The position numbers and the translations under genes were made by a program. The notes under the pieces were generated by a model. That model was not told the origin of the DNA. It did no database searches and worked only from the letters and a program-made list of their open reading frames with translations. Shown here piece by piece: positions 1 through 7,276 of a DNA stretch of 64,000 bases. Each line of letters starts with the position of its first letter. Position 1 is the stretch's first letter. Source of the DNA: Sulfuritalea sp. (lineage in GTDB: Bacteria > Pseudomonadota > Gammaproteobacteria > Burkholderiales > Rhodocyclaceae); contig JALHPU010000004.1 in NCBI GenBank assembly GCA_022842325.1, positions 1 to 64,000 of the forward strand. The letters run 5' to 3'.

Positions 1-1
1 G

Positions 2-340
2 CTGGCAAGCGACGACGGGCAGTGGGTACTGCGCCGCCGCGCCGATGCCGCCGCCGAACTGGCGCTGGCAGGAGCCGGCCCCGGCGGGACGGTGGCGACG
101 CGCGTCGTCGACCGCAGTTTCGTCGAGGACGGCGTGCGCTGGATCATCGACTACAAGACCGCCGATCTGGGCGCCGGCGCCGATGCGGCAAGGCTTGCGG
201 CGCATGCCGTGCGCTTCCGGCCGCAGCTCGAAGCCTATGCCGCGTTGTTCGCCGGCGACGGCTTGCCGCAGCGCCTGGCGGTGTTTTATGTTGCGCATGG
301 CATCCTCGCCACTCTGGAATACAATCCCGCTATCGACTGA
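2..340 (+). CDS. AddA/UvrD-type helicase-nuclease, C-terminal fragment
   Basis: Only the last ~112 codons are present; the gene runs in from the left edge in frame 2. The visible part carries the PD-(D/E)XK nuclease signature near the end (RVVDRSFVEDG then WIIDYKTA, with the Asp and Lys of the D-x-K pair), as in the C-terminal RecB-like nuclease domain of AddA/UvrD-family double-strand-break repair enzymes. The family processes DNA ends together with an AddB-type partner, which would lie to the left. The stop codon is 16 bases upstream of the next gene, so the two may be co-transcribed. The helicase motifs lie outside the window, so the exact family name is inferred from the nuclease tail alone. 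Confidence 0.7.
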   Translation: MASDDGQWVLRRRADAAAELALAGAGPGGTVATRVVDRSFVEDGVRWIIDYKTADLGAGADAARLAAHAVRFRPQLEAYAALFAGDGLPQRLAVFYVAHGILATLEYNPAID

Positions 341-356
341 GTTTCAGGGGGAAGCC

Positions 357-1289
357 ATGTCCGACAAAAAATATCGCCTCGTCACGCGCAGCGACTTCGA
401 TGGTCTGGCCTGCGCGGTCCTGCTCAACGAACTCAACATGATCGACGAGATCAAGTTCGTCCATCCCAAGGACATGCAGGACGGCAAGGTCGAGATCAGC
501 GAACGCGACATCACCACCAACCTGCCGTTCGTCCCCGGGGTGTTCCTCGCCTTCGATCACCACATCTCCGAGACTTTCCGCAATCCCGGCGAGCGCCCCA
601 ACCACATCATCTATCCCGATGCGCCGTCGGCGGCGCGCGTGGTGTTCGAGCACTTCGGCGGCAAGAGCCGCTTCCCGGCGTCTTTCATCGAAATGATGAT
701 CGCGGTGGACAAGAGCGACTCGGCCAGCTTCACGCGCCAGGAAATCCTCGATCCGAAGGACTGGGTGCTGCTCAACTACCTGATGGATTCGCGCACCGGC
801 CTCGGCCGCTTCCGCGAGTTCCGCGTCAGCAACTACCAGCTGATGATGGATCTGATCGCCTACTGCCGCAACCACGGCATCGACGACATCCTGGCCCTGC
901 CCGACGTCAAGGAGCGGGTCGACCTCTACTTCGAACACGCCGAAAAGGCCAAGGAACAGATCCGGCGCTGCACCACGGTGTATCGCAACCTGGTGGTGTT
1001 CGATTTGCGCAACGAGGACGTCATTTATGCCGTCAATCGCTTCATGATCTACGCGCTGTTTCCGGAAGCCAACATTTCCATCCATGTCATGTGGGGCGTG
1101 CAGAAGCAGAACACGGTATTCGCCGTCGGCAAGTCGATCCTCAACCGAACCTCGAACACCAACATCGGCGAGCTGATGCTGTTCTACGGCGGCGGCGGGC
1201 ACGAGAATGCCGGCACCTGCCAGATCGACAACGACAAGGCCGGCGTGGTGCTGCAGAAGCTCATCGCCACGATCAACTCAGACGGCTAA
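357..1289 (+). CDS. DHH/DHHA1 phosphoesterase (exopolyphosphatase-like)
   Basis: The 310-residue product has the DHH phosphoesterase layout. Motif DFDG lies at residues 13-16, the family triplet D67-H68-H69 follows (FDHHIS), and near the C-terminus there is a glycine-rich DHHA1 motif (GGGGHENAG). Members hydrolyse phosphoester or phosphoanhydride bonds with two Mn2+ ions; substrates include oligoribonucleotides, cyclic dinucleotides and polyphosphate. The substrate of this soluble variant is not evident, and the exopolyphosphatase label is only the customary name. The start was chosen because MSDKKYRLVTRSDFDG begins right before motif I and a GGGG(A) Shine-Dalgarno precedes it; a longer upstream frame reads through the preceding gene. 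The stop codon overlaps the left arm of a repeat element. Confidence 0.8.
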   Translation: MSDKKYRLVTRSDFDGLACAVLLNELNMIDEIKFVHPKDMQDGKVEISERDITTNLPFVPGVFLAFDHHISETFRNPGERPNHIIYPDAPSAARVVFEHFGGKSRFPASFIEMMIAVDKSDSASFTRQEILDPKDWVLLNYLMDSRTGLGRFREFRVSNYQLMMDLIAYCRNHGIDDILALPDVKERVDLYFEHAEKAKEQIRRCTTVYRNLVVFDLRNEDVIYAVNRFMIYALFPEANISIHVMWGVQKQNTVFAVGKSILNRTSNTNIGELMLFYGGGGHENAGTCQIDNDKAGVVLQKLIATINSDG

Positions 1290-1433
1290 AACCTTGTGAT
1301 AAATCTACTGCGCGTGCCGGATCGGGGCTTGGGCGGTGCTCGCTATCCTCATGTACAACAACGTACATTCCGGTAGCTGCGCTCCGGCCGCACTCCGCTG
1401 CGGCCCGCTCGCTACGATTTCTTCACAAGGTTT
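1288..1433. repeat. MITE-like element with ~18-bp terminal inverted repeats
   Basis: The space between the DHH gene and potA is bounded by near-perfect inverted repeats: AAAACCTTGTGATAAATC at 1288-1305 and GATTTCTTCACAAGGTTT at 1416-1433, differing by one substitution and one inserted base. The interior holds a second perfect palindrome, ATGTAC-AACAAC-GTACAT, around 1351-1368. There is no coding capacity. The shape is that of a miniature inverted-repeat element, and it occupies almost the whole promoter region of potA. Confidence 0.6.
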
Positions 1434-1473
1434 GCGCTAGCCCTCGTCTTCTAAGGCTGGGACGTTTCCCGCC

Positions 1474-2559
1474 ATGGCCCTGCTCGAAATCCGCAACGTC
1501 ACCCGCCGCTTCGGCACGCTCGAGGCGGTGAAGGACGTTTCGATCGCCATCGAGCCCGGCGAGTTCTTCACCCTGCTGGGGCCTTCCGGCTGCGGCAAGA
1601 CCACGATACTGCGCATGATCGCCGGCTTCGACGCGCCCGACGCCGGCGAGATCCTGCTCGACGGCAAATCGCTCGCCGGGGTGCCGCCGGAACGGCGACC
1701 CCTGCATACGGTGTTCCAGAGCTACGCCCTGTTTCCGCACATGACCGTGGCCGGCAACATCGCCTTTCCGCTGGAGATGGCCGGAGAGTCGGCGCCGGCG
1801 ATACGGCGCCGGGTCGGCGAGACGCTGGCACTGGTGCACCTCGAAGACAAGGCGGCGAGCTTTCCGCACGAACTCTCCGGCGGTCAGAAGCAGCGCGTGG
1901 CGCTGGCGCGCGGCCTGGTAAACCAGCCGCGCCTGTTGCTGCTCGACGAACCGCTGGGCGCGCTCGACGCCAAGCTGCGCGTCGAAATGCAGATCGAGCT
2001 GATCGCCTTGCAGCGCGAAGTCGGCATCACTTTCATTTTCGTCACCCACTCGCAGCAGGAGGCGCTGGCGCTGTCGCACCGCATCGCGGTGATGCGTGAC
2101 GGCCGCGTCGAGCAGCTCGACGAGCCGGACCAGCTCTACACCCAGCCGGCCAACCGCTTCGTCGCCGACTTCATCGGCAAGATCAACCTGCTTGATGTCG
2201 AAGTCACCGCCTCGAGCAGGATTCTGCTGGGCTTGCGTGCCGAAGGTCTGGGCGCGATCGCGGCGACCGACCCGCGGCCGCTGACGGTGGGCGAGCGGGG
2301 CGCTTTCGCGCTGCGCCCGGAACTGATCCGCGTCCATGGGCACAAGGAATCGGCCGACCTCAAGAACCGCTTCGCGGGCCGCGTGCGCGAACTGCTCTAC
2401 CTCGGCGACGTCACGCTGTACAAGGTCGAGCTGGCCAATGGCGCCGTGATCGAGGCACTGATGCCCAATGCCGCCCCGGGCCGCGCCAAGTTCCACGAGG
2501 TCGGCGACGCGGTCTGGGTCTGCTGGCGCCACGACGCCGGCGTGTTCCTCAGAAATTGA
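1474..2559 (+). CDS. potA: Polyamine ABC transporter ATP-binding protein PotA
   Basis: This 361-residue ATPase powers a spermidine/putrescine-type importer at the inner membrane. The ABC motifs are complete: Walker A GPSGCGKT at ~36-43, Q-loop Q82, signature LSGGQ at ~134-138, Walker B LLLLDEP at ~154-160 and switch His192 (VTHSQQ). A C-terminal regulatory TOBE-type region of ~110 residues follows, as in PotA/MalK-like ATPases. It heads potA-potB-potC, with potB starting 13 bases later. Codons ~104-112 (GESAPAIRR) are encoded by a copy of the dispersed repeat at 1785-1810, inside the variable helical linker, which evidently tolerates it. Confidence 0.92.
   Translation: MALLEIRNVTRRFGTLEAVKDVSIAIEPGEFFTLLGPSGCGKTTILRMIAGFDAPDAGEILLDGKSLAGVPPERRPLHTVFQSYALFPHMTVAGNIAFPLEMAGESAPAIRRRVGETLALVHLEDKAASFPHELSGGQKQRVALARGLVNQPRLLLLDEPLGALDAKLRVEMQIELIALQREVGITFIFVTHSQQEALALSHRIAVMRDGRVEQLDEPDQLYTQPANRFVADFIGKINLLDVEVTASSRILLGLRAEGLGAIAATDPRPLTVGERGAFALRPELIRVHGHKESADLKNRFAGRVRELLYLGDVTLYKVELANGAVIEALMPNAAPGRAKFHEVGDAVWVCWRHDAGVFLRN
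1785..1810 (-). repeat. REP-A copy inside potA
   Basis: The core GTCGGCGCCGGCGATACGG followed by CGCC is identical, over 22 bases including the preceding A, to copies at 22151 and 52411. It folds as GGCGCCG-N6-CGGCGCC. It is read in frame as part of the PotA helical subdomain. Confidence 0.6.
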
Positions 2560-2572
2560 CGCGAGGCCCAGC

Positions 2573-3415
2573 GTGAGCGCAATCCGCAGCCAGCCCGCAG
2601 GCCTCACCCGATGGATCGTCACGCTGCCGCCGACGCTCTTCCTGCTGGCCTTCTTCCTGCTGCCGGCGCTGATCGTGGTCATCGCCGGATTTCGCGAGAC
2701 CGGCGAGTTCGGCGGCCTGGCGCCGCTCGACAGCTTCGCGGCGCTGTCGCTCGATGCCTACCGCTTTCTGCTCGGCGACATCATCTACCTCGAAATCTTC
2801 GCCCGCTCCTTTTTCGTCGCGGCGTTGACCACGCTGCTGTGCATCGTGCTGGCCTACCCGCTGGCCTGGCTGATCGCCCGCAGCCCGAAGTCGCGCCGCG
2901 ATTTTCTGGTGTTGCTGGTGATCCTGCCCTTCGCCAGCAACTTCCTGGTCCGCATCTATGCCTGGATCATGCTGCTGGGCCCGGCCAACCTGCTGTACAC
3001 GCCCTACGCCGTGATCGTCGGCATGGTCTATGCGCACCTGCCCTTCATGGTGCTGCCGCTGTACACCAATCTCGAAAAGCACGACCCGGCGCTGCTCGAA
3101 GCCGCGCAGGATCTCGGCGCCGGTGCCTGGACGCGCTTCTGGCGAGTGACCTTTCCGCTCTCGCTGCCCGGCATATTTTCCGGTTCGGCGCTGGTCTTCA
3201 TCCCGGTACTGGGCATGTTCGCCGTGCCGGAACTGCTGGGCGGCACCGGCGACATCCTGATCGGCAACCTGATCAAGGAACAGTTCCTCGAAAACCGCGA
3301 CTGGCCGCTGGGCTCGGCGCTGTCGATCATGCTCACGGCCTGCGTGCTGCTGTTGGCCGGCCTCGCGGCCTGGGCGGCGAAGCGCGGCCTGCATGGGACG
3401 GAGGCGGTGACATGA
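2573..3415 (+). CDS. potB: Polyamine ABC transporter permease PotB
   Basis: This is a 280-residue inner-membrane permease with about six hydrophobic segments, the first at residues ~15-35. The EAA loop that docks on the ATPase is clear (LLEAAQDLGAGAWTRFWRVT then LPLSLPG), placing it in the MetI-like permease superfamily; context makes it the PotB half. The GTG at 2573 was taken as start because it follows potA by 13 bases, is preceded by GAGG, and gives the short cytoplasmic N-terminus expected before the first membrane helix. Earlier in-frame starts lie inside potA. Its end overlaps potC by ATGA, so translation is probably coupled. Confidence 0.88.
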   Translation: MSAIRSQPAGLTRWIVTLPPTLFLLAFFLLPALIVVIAGFRETGEFGGLAPLDSFAALSLDAYRFLLGDIIYLEIFARSFFVAALTTLLCIVLAYPLAWLIARSPKSRRDFLVLLVILPFASNFLVRIYAWIMLLGPANLLYTPYAVIVGMVYAHLPFMVLPLYTNLEKHDPALLEAAQDLGAGAWTRFWRVTFPLSLPGIFSGSALVFIPVLGMFAVPELLGGTGDILIGNLIKEQFLENRDWPLGSALSIMLTACVLLLAGLAAWAAKRGLHGTEAVT

Positions 3416-4299
3416 ACCGCCCACCCCCCAGCCCCCGCCCCAAGGGCGGGGGTGACCACGGTTCGCCGCCCAAGGGCGGCTCCGGGTTGTTGGCTGGCGC
3501 CGCCTTGGAGCGGCCCGGCGGAGGCGCCGGCCGTTTTTGGCTGTGGGCGGCATCCCTGCTGACTTACGCCTTCCTCTACATCCCGCTGGCGGTGGTGGTG
3601 CTGTTCTCCTTCAACGACTCGATGCTCAATGCCGAGTGGGTCGGCTTCACCACGCGCTGGTACGTCAAGCTGCTGCACGACGAGGACATGCTGCGCGCCG
3701 CCGCCAACTCGCTCTTGATCGCCTTGGCATCGAGCAGCATGGCGACGCTGCTCGGCGCCATGGCCGGCCTCGCCATGCACCGCTACCGGCCGCGCTGGCT
3801 GCCCTTCCTGGTGCTGACGCCGGTGGCGATGCCGGAAATCCTGCTCGGCGTCTCGCTGCTGCTGTTCTTCCGCCAGGTGCTGGATCTCTCGCTGGGGCTG
3901 TTCTCGATCCTGGTCGCGCACATCACCTTCAGCATCGGCTTCGTCGCCGTGATCGTCCGCGCCCGCCTGGCCGGCATGGACGAAAGCATCTTCGAGGCGG
4001 CGCGCGACCTCGGCGCCTCGCCCTGGGCCACCTTCCGCCGCATCACCCTGCCGCTGATCTTGCCGGCGCTGGTGGCCGGCTTCCTGATGGCCTTCACGCT
4101 CTCGATCGACGATTTCGTGATCACTTTCTTCGTCGCCGGCGTCGGCGTAAACACCCTGCCGCTGCAGATCTACTCCATGATCAAGGTCGCCGTGACGCCC
4201 GAGGTCAATGCCGTGTCCACGCTGCTGATGGCGCTGACCCTGACGCTGATCCTGGTCGCCAGCCGCTTCGCGCCCGACGTGCTGAAGGGGCGCGGCTAG
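3412..4299 (+). CDS. potC: Polyamine ABC transporter permease PotC with repeat-derived N-terminus
   Basis: The 295-residue product is the second permease of the polyamine importer. About six membrane segments begin near residue 45 (FWLWAASLLTYAFLYIPLAV), and the EAA loop is present (ESIFEAARDLGASPWATFRR). The ATG overlaps the potB stop (ATGA). The first ~40 residues are proline- and glycine-rich and unlike a normal PotC, which starts just before the first helix. The DNA encoding them matches, in reverse orientation, the intergenic repeat before lpxA, so the N-terminus looks like an in-frame repeat insertion. A downstream start such as the TTG codons at 3487 or 3490 cannot be excluded. Confidence 0.85.
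   Translation: MNRPPPSPRPKGGGDHGSPPKGGSGLLAGAALERPGGGAGRFWLWAASLLTYAFLYIPLAVVVLFSFNDSMLNAEWVGFTTRWYVKLLHDEDMLRAAANSLLIALASSSMATLLGAMAGLAMHRYRPRWLPFLVLTPVAMPEILLGVSLLLFFRQVLDLSLGLFSILVAHITFSIGFVAVIVRARLAGMDESIFEAARDLGASPWATFRRITLPLILPALVAGFLMAFTLSIDDFVITFFVAGVGVNTLPLQIYSMIKVAVTPEVNAVSTLLMALTLTLILVASRFAPDVLKGRG
3419..3515 (-). repeat. Repeat C copy 1, within the potC 5' end
   Basis: Read on the minus strand, it contains the ordered blocks GGCGCCAGCCAA, GGAGCCGC, GCGGCGAACC, TCAC, CCCTTGGGGCGGGG and CTGGGGG. The same blocks in the same order occur at 23612-23708. Two internal palindromes (CCGCCC..GGGCGG types) are visible. It encodes the low-complexity start of PotC. Confidence 0.65.
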
Positions 4300-4347
4300 G
4301 ATGGCGCCGCTGTGGTATCTTTACATATGACCATTCCGGAGCATGAA

Positions 4348-4605
4348 ATGACCACTCAAGCCATCAGCGTATCCAAGTTCAAGGCGCATTGCCTCGATGT
4401 GATTCGCCATGTCGAAACGGACGGCACAAGTGTCGATCTCGTGCGCCACGGCAGGGTCGTCGCGCGCCTGGTGCCAACGACATCCGCTGCGTCCGGCGTG
4501 CCGGCCTGGCTGCGCTTGCGCCAGCACGGCGCACTCAGCGCGGCAGCGGATGAATCGGTGCTCGACGCCGGCGACTTCATGGCGAATCGCGACACGGCAC
4601 GATGA
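4348..4605 (+). CDS. Antitoxin of the Phd/YefM type
   Basis: The 85-residue protein begins MTTQAISVSKFKAHCLDVIRHVE and continues with VDLVRHGRVVARLVP, the N-terminal DNA-binding fold of Phd/YefM antitoxins; the C-terminal third would wrap the toxin. The ATG at 4348 has GGAG six bases upstream; two earlier in-frame ATG/GTG codons (4312, 4327) lack comparable sites. It overlaps the PIN toxin gene by ATGA, the normal translational coupling of such pairs. Antitoxins of this type usually repress their own promoter, which would lie in the short gap after potC. Confidence 0.82.
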   Translation: MTTQAISVSKFKAHCLDVIRHVETDGTSVDLVRHGRVVARLVPTTSAASGVPAWLRLRQHGALSAAADESVLDAGDFMANRDTAR

Positions 4606-5012
4606 AGCCGCCGCTGCTGCTCGATACCCATGTCTGGCTCTGGTGGCTGCTGGGCCAGCCGGAACTGCCGGCAAGGGAGCGCGCTGCCCTCGACGCACTC
4701 GCGGCCGCCGGCACGCCGCCGGGGCTTGCCGCCATCAGTTTGTGGGAAGCGCAAATGCTCGCCGCGAAGGGCAGGCTCAAGGTCGATGTGCCACTGACCC
4801 ATTGGCTGCCTACCGCCGCTGCGCCCGAGGTGGTCGACCTGATACCGATGGACGTCGCCGTCATTCTCGCGCTGGATAAGCTGCCCGCTGGATTTCACGG
4901 CGATCCCGCCGATCGCATCATCGTTGCCAGCGCCCGCGCCCGCGGCATACCGCTGGCAACCAGGGATGGCAACATCCGTCGTTCGCGAGCAGTCAAGCTA
5001 TGGAAAGCCTGA
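4602..5012 (+). CDS. PIN-domain toxin (VapC-like ribonuclease)
   Basis: This 136-residue PIN-domain protein is expected to cleave RNA when not bound by its antitoxin. The four acidic positions are present: LLDTHVWLW (Asp8), ISLWE (Glu), DPADRIIVA (Asp) and ATRDGNI (Asp). Length and motifs fit the VapC family, specifically the subgroup paired with Phd-type antitoxins. It directly follows the antitoxin with a four-base overlap. The pair separates potC from the potD-like gene, so it probably entered an existing pot operon. The cellular RNA target is unknown. Confidence 0.83.
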   Translation: MKPPLLLDTHVWLWWLLGQPELPARERAALDALAAAGTPPGLAAISLWEAQMLAAKGRLKVDVPLTHWLPTAAAPEVVDLIPMDVAVILALDKLPAGFHGDPADRIIVASARARGIPLATRDGNIRRSRAVKLWKA

Positions 5013-5044
5013 CAGTTGAATTCCGCAAGAAAAGCGGCCGTGTC

Positions 5045-5434
5045 ATGCCATCGTCGCCGTCCCGCCAGCGCCGACTTCTGGCCTGCGTGCTGGCCCTGGT
5101 GGCCGGAGCGGCAGTTGCCGAGGCGCCGGCGCCGGGCCGCTATCGCTGCTACGAGCCGCCGGACTACACCGTGATGGCCTGGTTCGACCTCGACGCCAGG
5201 GGCATCAGCGTCCATGGCGACCCGCCGCAGGCCGTGCGCGTCGATGCCGCCAGCGGCCGCCTGACCCTGCCGCGCGATGCGCTGCCGCCTTACCGCCACG
5301 GTTTCTACTTTCCGCCCGGCGCCGAGGGCCGCGATGCCGAGCGCGTGACCATCGTCCTCGCCGCGCGTGCCGATGTGCGTCCCACCCAGCGCATCTGGGC
5401 CAGGCTGCCGCGCTGCTACCTGACCACCCATTGA
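5045..5434 (+). CDS. Small secreted or periplasmic protein of unknown function
   Basis: I do not recognise the family. The 129-residue product starts with a clear signal peptide (MPSSPSRQRR, then a hydrophobic stretch LLACVLALVAGAAVAEA), so it should be exported. The mature part has few distinctive motifs; it contains the paired cysteines RYRC and RCYLTTH, which could form a disulfide, and a tyrosine/proline-rich centre. An in-frame ATG at 5000 would add 15 charged residues and overlap the toxin gene; 5045 gives a better signal peptide. The n-region SPSRQRRLL is encoded by a dispersed-repeat copy. It ends four bases before potD and could belong to the transporter operon. Confidence 0.6.
   Translation: MPSSPSRQRRLLACVLALVAGAAVAEAPAPGRYRCYEPPDYTVMAWFDLDARGISVHGDPPQAVRVDAASGRLTLPRDALPPYRHGFYFPPGAEGRDAERVTIVLAARADVRPTQRIWARLPRCYLTTH
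5056..5079 (+). repeat. REP-A copy in a signal-peptide region
   Basis: CCGTCCCGCCAGCGCCGACTT matches the copy at 6794-6814 base for base over 21 bases and differs by one base from 31249-31269. It encodes the positively charged n-region of the secreted protein. Confidence 0.6.
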
Positions 5435-5438
5435 CGGC

Positions 5439-6533
5439 ATGGCTGCCAGCCAAATGCGCCGACTGCGCCGGACGCTCCGCCTGTTCGCCGCGCTGCTGGC
5501 GCTGCCCGTCATGGCGCCGGCGCGCGCCGCCGACACGCTCTACCTCTACAACTGGAACAACTACATTTCCGAGGACACGGTGCAGCGCTTCGAGGCGCAT
5601 TGCCGCTGCCGTCTGAAGCAGGACTACTACTCCGACAACGAGGAAATGCTGGCCAAGCTCGAAGCCGGCGCCGTCGGCTACGACGTCCTGGTGCCGACCG
5701 GCAATGCCGTCGAATCGCTGATCCGCAGGAATGCCCTGCGCGCGATCGACCGCACGCAACTGCCGCACTACGCCAACGTCAAGCGCGAGTTCCTCGGCAC
5801 CTGGTTCGATCCCGGCAACCGCTACTCGGTGCCCTATGCCACCTCGGTCACGCTGCTCGGCTACAACGTCGAGAAAATGCGCGAGCTGAAGCTGCCCACC
5901 GACAGCTGGGCGCTGATCTTCGAGCCGCGGCACCTGCAGAAGCTCAAGGGCCGCGTCACCGTGCTCAACAGCCAGCGCGAACTGATGGCCGCGGCGATGC
6001 GCTACCTCGGCCATTCGGTGCAGGAGCATGACCCAAATAAGTGGGACGCGGCCAAGCGCCTGATCCTGCGCGCCAAGCCTTACTGGGCCGCCTTCTCCAA
6101 CAGCACCTACATCAAGGATCTGGCGATCGGCACGGTCTGGGTCGCCCACGGCTATTCGAACGACATGTTCCGCGCGCAGCAGGACGCCGCCGCGGCCAGG
6201 CGCCCATTCAGCATCGGCTTCGCCACGCCGAAGGAGGGCGCGGTGCTGGCGGTGGACAACTTCGTGCTGCACAAGTCGGGAAGGCGGCCGGACCTCGCGC
6301 ACAAGTTCATCGACTTCATGCTGGCCGGCGAAAACGCCGCCGATGTCTCCAACCTGATCGGCGCCGGCAACACCAATGTCGCCGCGACCCCGCACATCCT
6401 GCCCGAGATCGCCGCCAACTCCGGCATCTTCCCGCCGGCCGCGGATCTGGCGCGGCTGGAAATGCTGAGGGACTTCGACCCGAAACTGCGCCGCACGCTG
6501 TCGCGCATGTGGACCGAGATCAAGGTGCGCTGA
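5439..6533 (+). CDS. potD: Polyamine-binding periplasmic protein (PotD/PotF family)
   Basis: The 364-residue product is the extracytoplasmic binding protein of the polyamine importer. It has a signal peptide (charged RRLRRTLR, hydrophobic core, ARA-AD cleavage site near residue 31) followed by LYLYNWNNYISEDTVQRFE, the hallmark start of PotD/PotF. Further family features are YDVLVPTGNAVESLIR, a VPYATSVTLLGYN stretch and an acidic/aromatic C-terminal lobe (VAHGYSNDM). It delivers the ligand to PotBC. It lies about 1.1 kb after potC, separated by the toxin-antitoxin pair and the secreted protein, an unusual spacing for this operon. Ligand preference (putrescine or spermidine) cannot be decided from sequence alone. 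Confidence 0.88.
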   Translation: MAASQMRRLRRTLRLFAALLALPVMAPARAADTLYLYNWNNYISEDTVQRFEAHCRCRLKQDYYSDNEEMLAKLEAGAVGYDVLVPTGNAVESLIRRNALRAIDRTQLPHYANVKREFLGTWFDPGNRYSVPYATSVTLLGYNVEKMRELKLPTDSWALIFEPRHLQKLKGRVTVLNSQRELMAAAMRYLGHSVQEHDPNKWDAAKRLILRAKPYWAAFSNSTYIKDLAIGTVWVAHGYSNDMFRAQQDAAAARRPFSIGFATPKEGAVLAVDNFVLHKSGRRPDLAHKFIDFMLAGENAADVSNLIGAGNTNVAATPHILPEIAANSGIFPPAADLARLEMLRDFDPKLRRTLSRMWTEIKVR

Positions 6534-6562
6534 AAGAGTCGGCGCTGGCGTTACGGCGAATT
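6533..6562 (-). repeat. REP-A copy after potD
   Basis: AAAGAGTCGGCGCTGGCG followed by TTACGGCGAATT starts on the last base of the potD stop codon. It is in inverted orientation to the copy at 6792-6816. Confidence 0.6.
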
Positions 6563-6750
6563 CGATGCTATTGCCAAGATGCCGGATAAATCGTCTAATC
6601 CAATCGACGCAAATCTCCTGATGCCGGTATGAAGTTCAACTTTTCGGCGCCACTAAAAATGGACAAGTCGCTGAACACCATGAACATCGCGCATCGGCAA
6701 TCTTTTTATCCGGCCCGATTGATGGATTGCTTTCCGTATTTTAGGCAGCC

Positions 6751-6793
6751 GGTAATAGCGGACACGGTAATAGGAGACAGACCACGGTTTTCA
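6751..6793. repeat. 15-base tandem repeat plus GGAGACAGACC motif
   Basis: GGTAATAGCGGACAC (6751-6765) is followed directly by GGTAATAGGAGACAG (6766-6780), then ACCACGGTTTTC. From memory, a GGRGACAGACCACGtTTTC word is typical of REP-type repeats linked to RAYT transposases; that link is recollection, not something visible here. Confidence 0.5.
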
Positions 6794-6816
6794 CCGTCCC
6801 GCCAGCGCCGACTTTT
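6792..6816 (+). repeat. REP-A copy, intergenic
   Basis: It contains CCGTCCCGCCAGCGCCGACTT with a TT tail, identical to the copy at 5058-5078 over 21 bases and inverted relative to 6533-6562. Confidence 0.6.
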
Positions 6817-6914
6817 ATGCACCAGTCGGCAGACGACTGTTAAACATGCTTGTTGATTGAGTTCCACAATGCCGCATCGATGTCCGTCCCACAAACAAAA
6901 CAAGGAGACACCCC

Positions 6915-7229
6915 ATGACTTTCGGCGAATCCATCAGCACCTGCTTCTCGAAATATGCGAACTTCGACGGGCGGGCTTCGCGTTCGGAATTCTGGTGGTG
7001 GTTCCTGTTTACCTTCCTCGCCTCGGCGGCAGCGGGCATCATCAGCGAGACCCTGTCCGCGCTGTTTTCCCTGGCAGTCCTGCTGCCGTCGCTGGCGGTC
7101 GGCGCGCGGCGGCTGCACGACACGGACCGCAGCGCGTGGTTTCTGCTGCTCTGGTTCATTCCGATCATCGGCTGGATCGTCCTGCTGGTCTGGGCGGTGC
7201 AGGAAGCCAAGGAACCGAACCGGTTTTGA
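6915..7229 (+). CDS. DUF805-family inner-membrane protein
   Basis: The 104-residue product matches the DUF805 pattern: a short N-terminal stretch ending in the family motif FDGRASRSEFWWWFLF, three to four hydrophobic segments, and the conserved loop VGARRLHDTDRSAWFLLLWFIP. A consensus AAGGAG lies upstream of the ATG. The family is found in many bacteria without an assigned biochemical role, and nothing here adds one. It stands apart from potD by a repeat-filled gap and is followed after 47 bases by another small membrane protein. Confidence 0.85.
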   Translation: MTFGESISTCFSKYANFDGRASRSEFWWWFLFTFLASAAAGIISETLSALFSLAVLLPSLAVGARRLHDTDRSAWFLLLWFIPIIGWIVLLVWAVQEAKEPNRF

Positions 7230-7276
7230 GCGGTGGAGGGCGGATTTCTACCGCCGGATACCGGGCCGACTGAATC

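Larger units (their letters stand above)
6534..6914. other. Repeat-rich non-coding gap of 381 bases
   Basis: No convincing gene. The 75-codon frame at 6629-6856 has no ribosome site and runs through repeats. The stretch is AT-richer than its surroundings between ~6580 and 6780 and is framed by inverted REP-A copies at 6533 and 6792, with a 15-base tandem repeat and a GGAGACAGACCACGGTTTTC motif between. The last 15 bases hold the AAGGAG ribosome site of the next gene. Confidence 0.6.

Noticed and set aside
330-1202. Long minus-strand frame over the DHH gene
   Set aside because: High-GC shadow frame; Asp/His-rich composition is typical of antisense reading and the plus strand has catalytic motifs.
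2611-3411. Upstream extension of the potC frame
   Set aside because: It overlaps potB in another frame; potB has a complete permease signature.
6629-6856. Possible 75-residue protein in the repeat island
   Set aside because: No ribosome site, no recognisable composition, and it runs through three repeat types.
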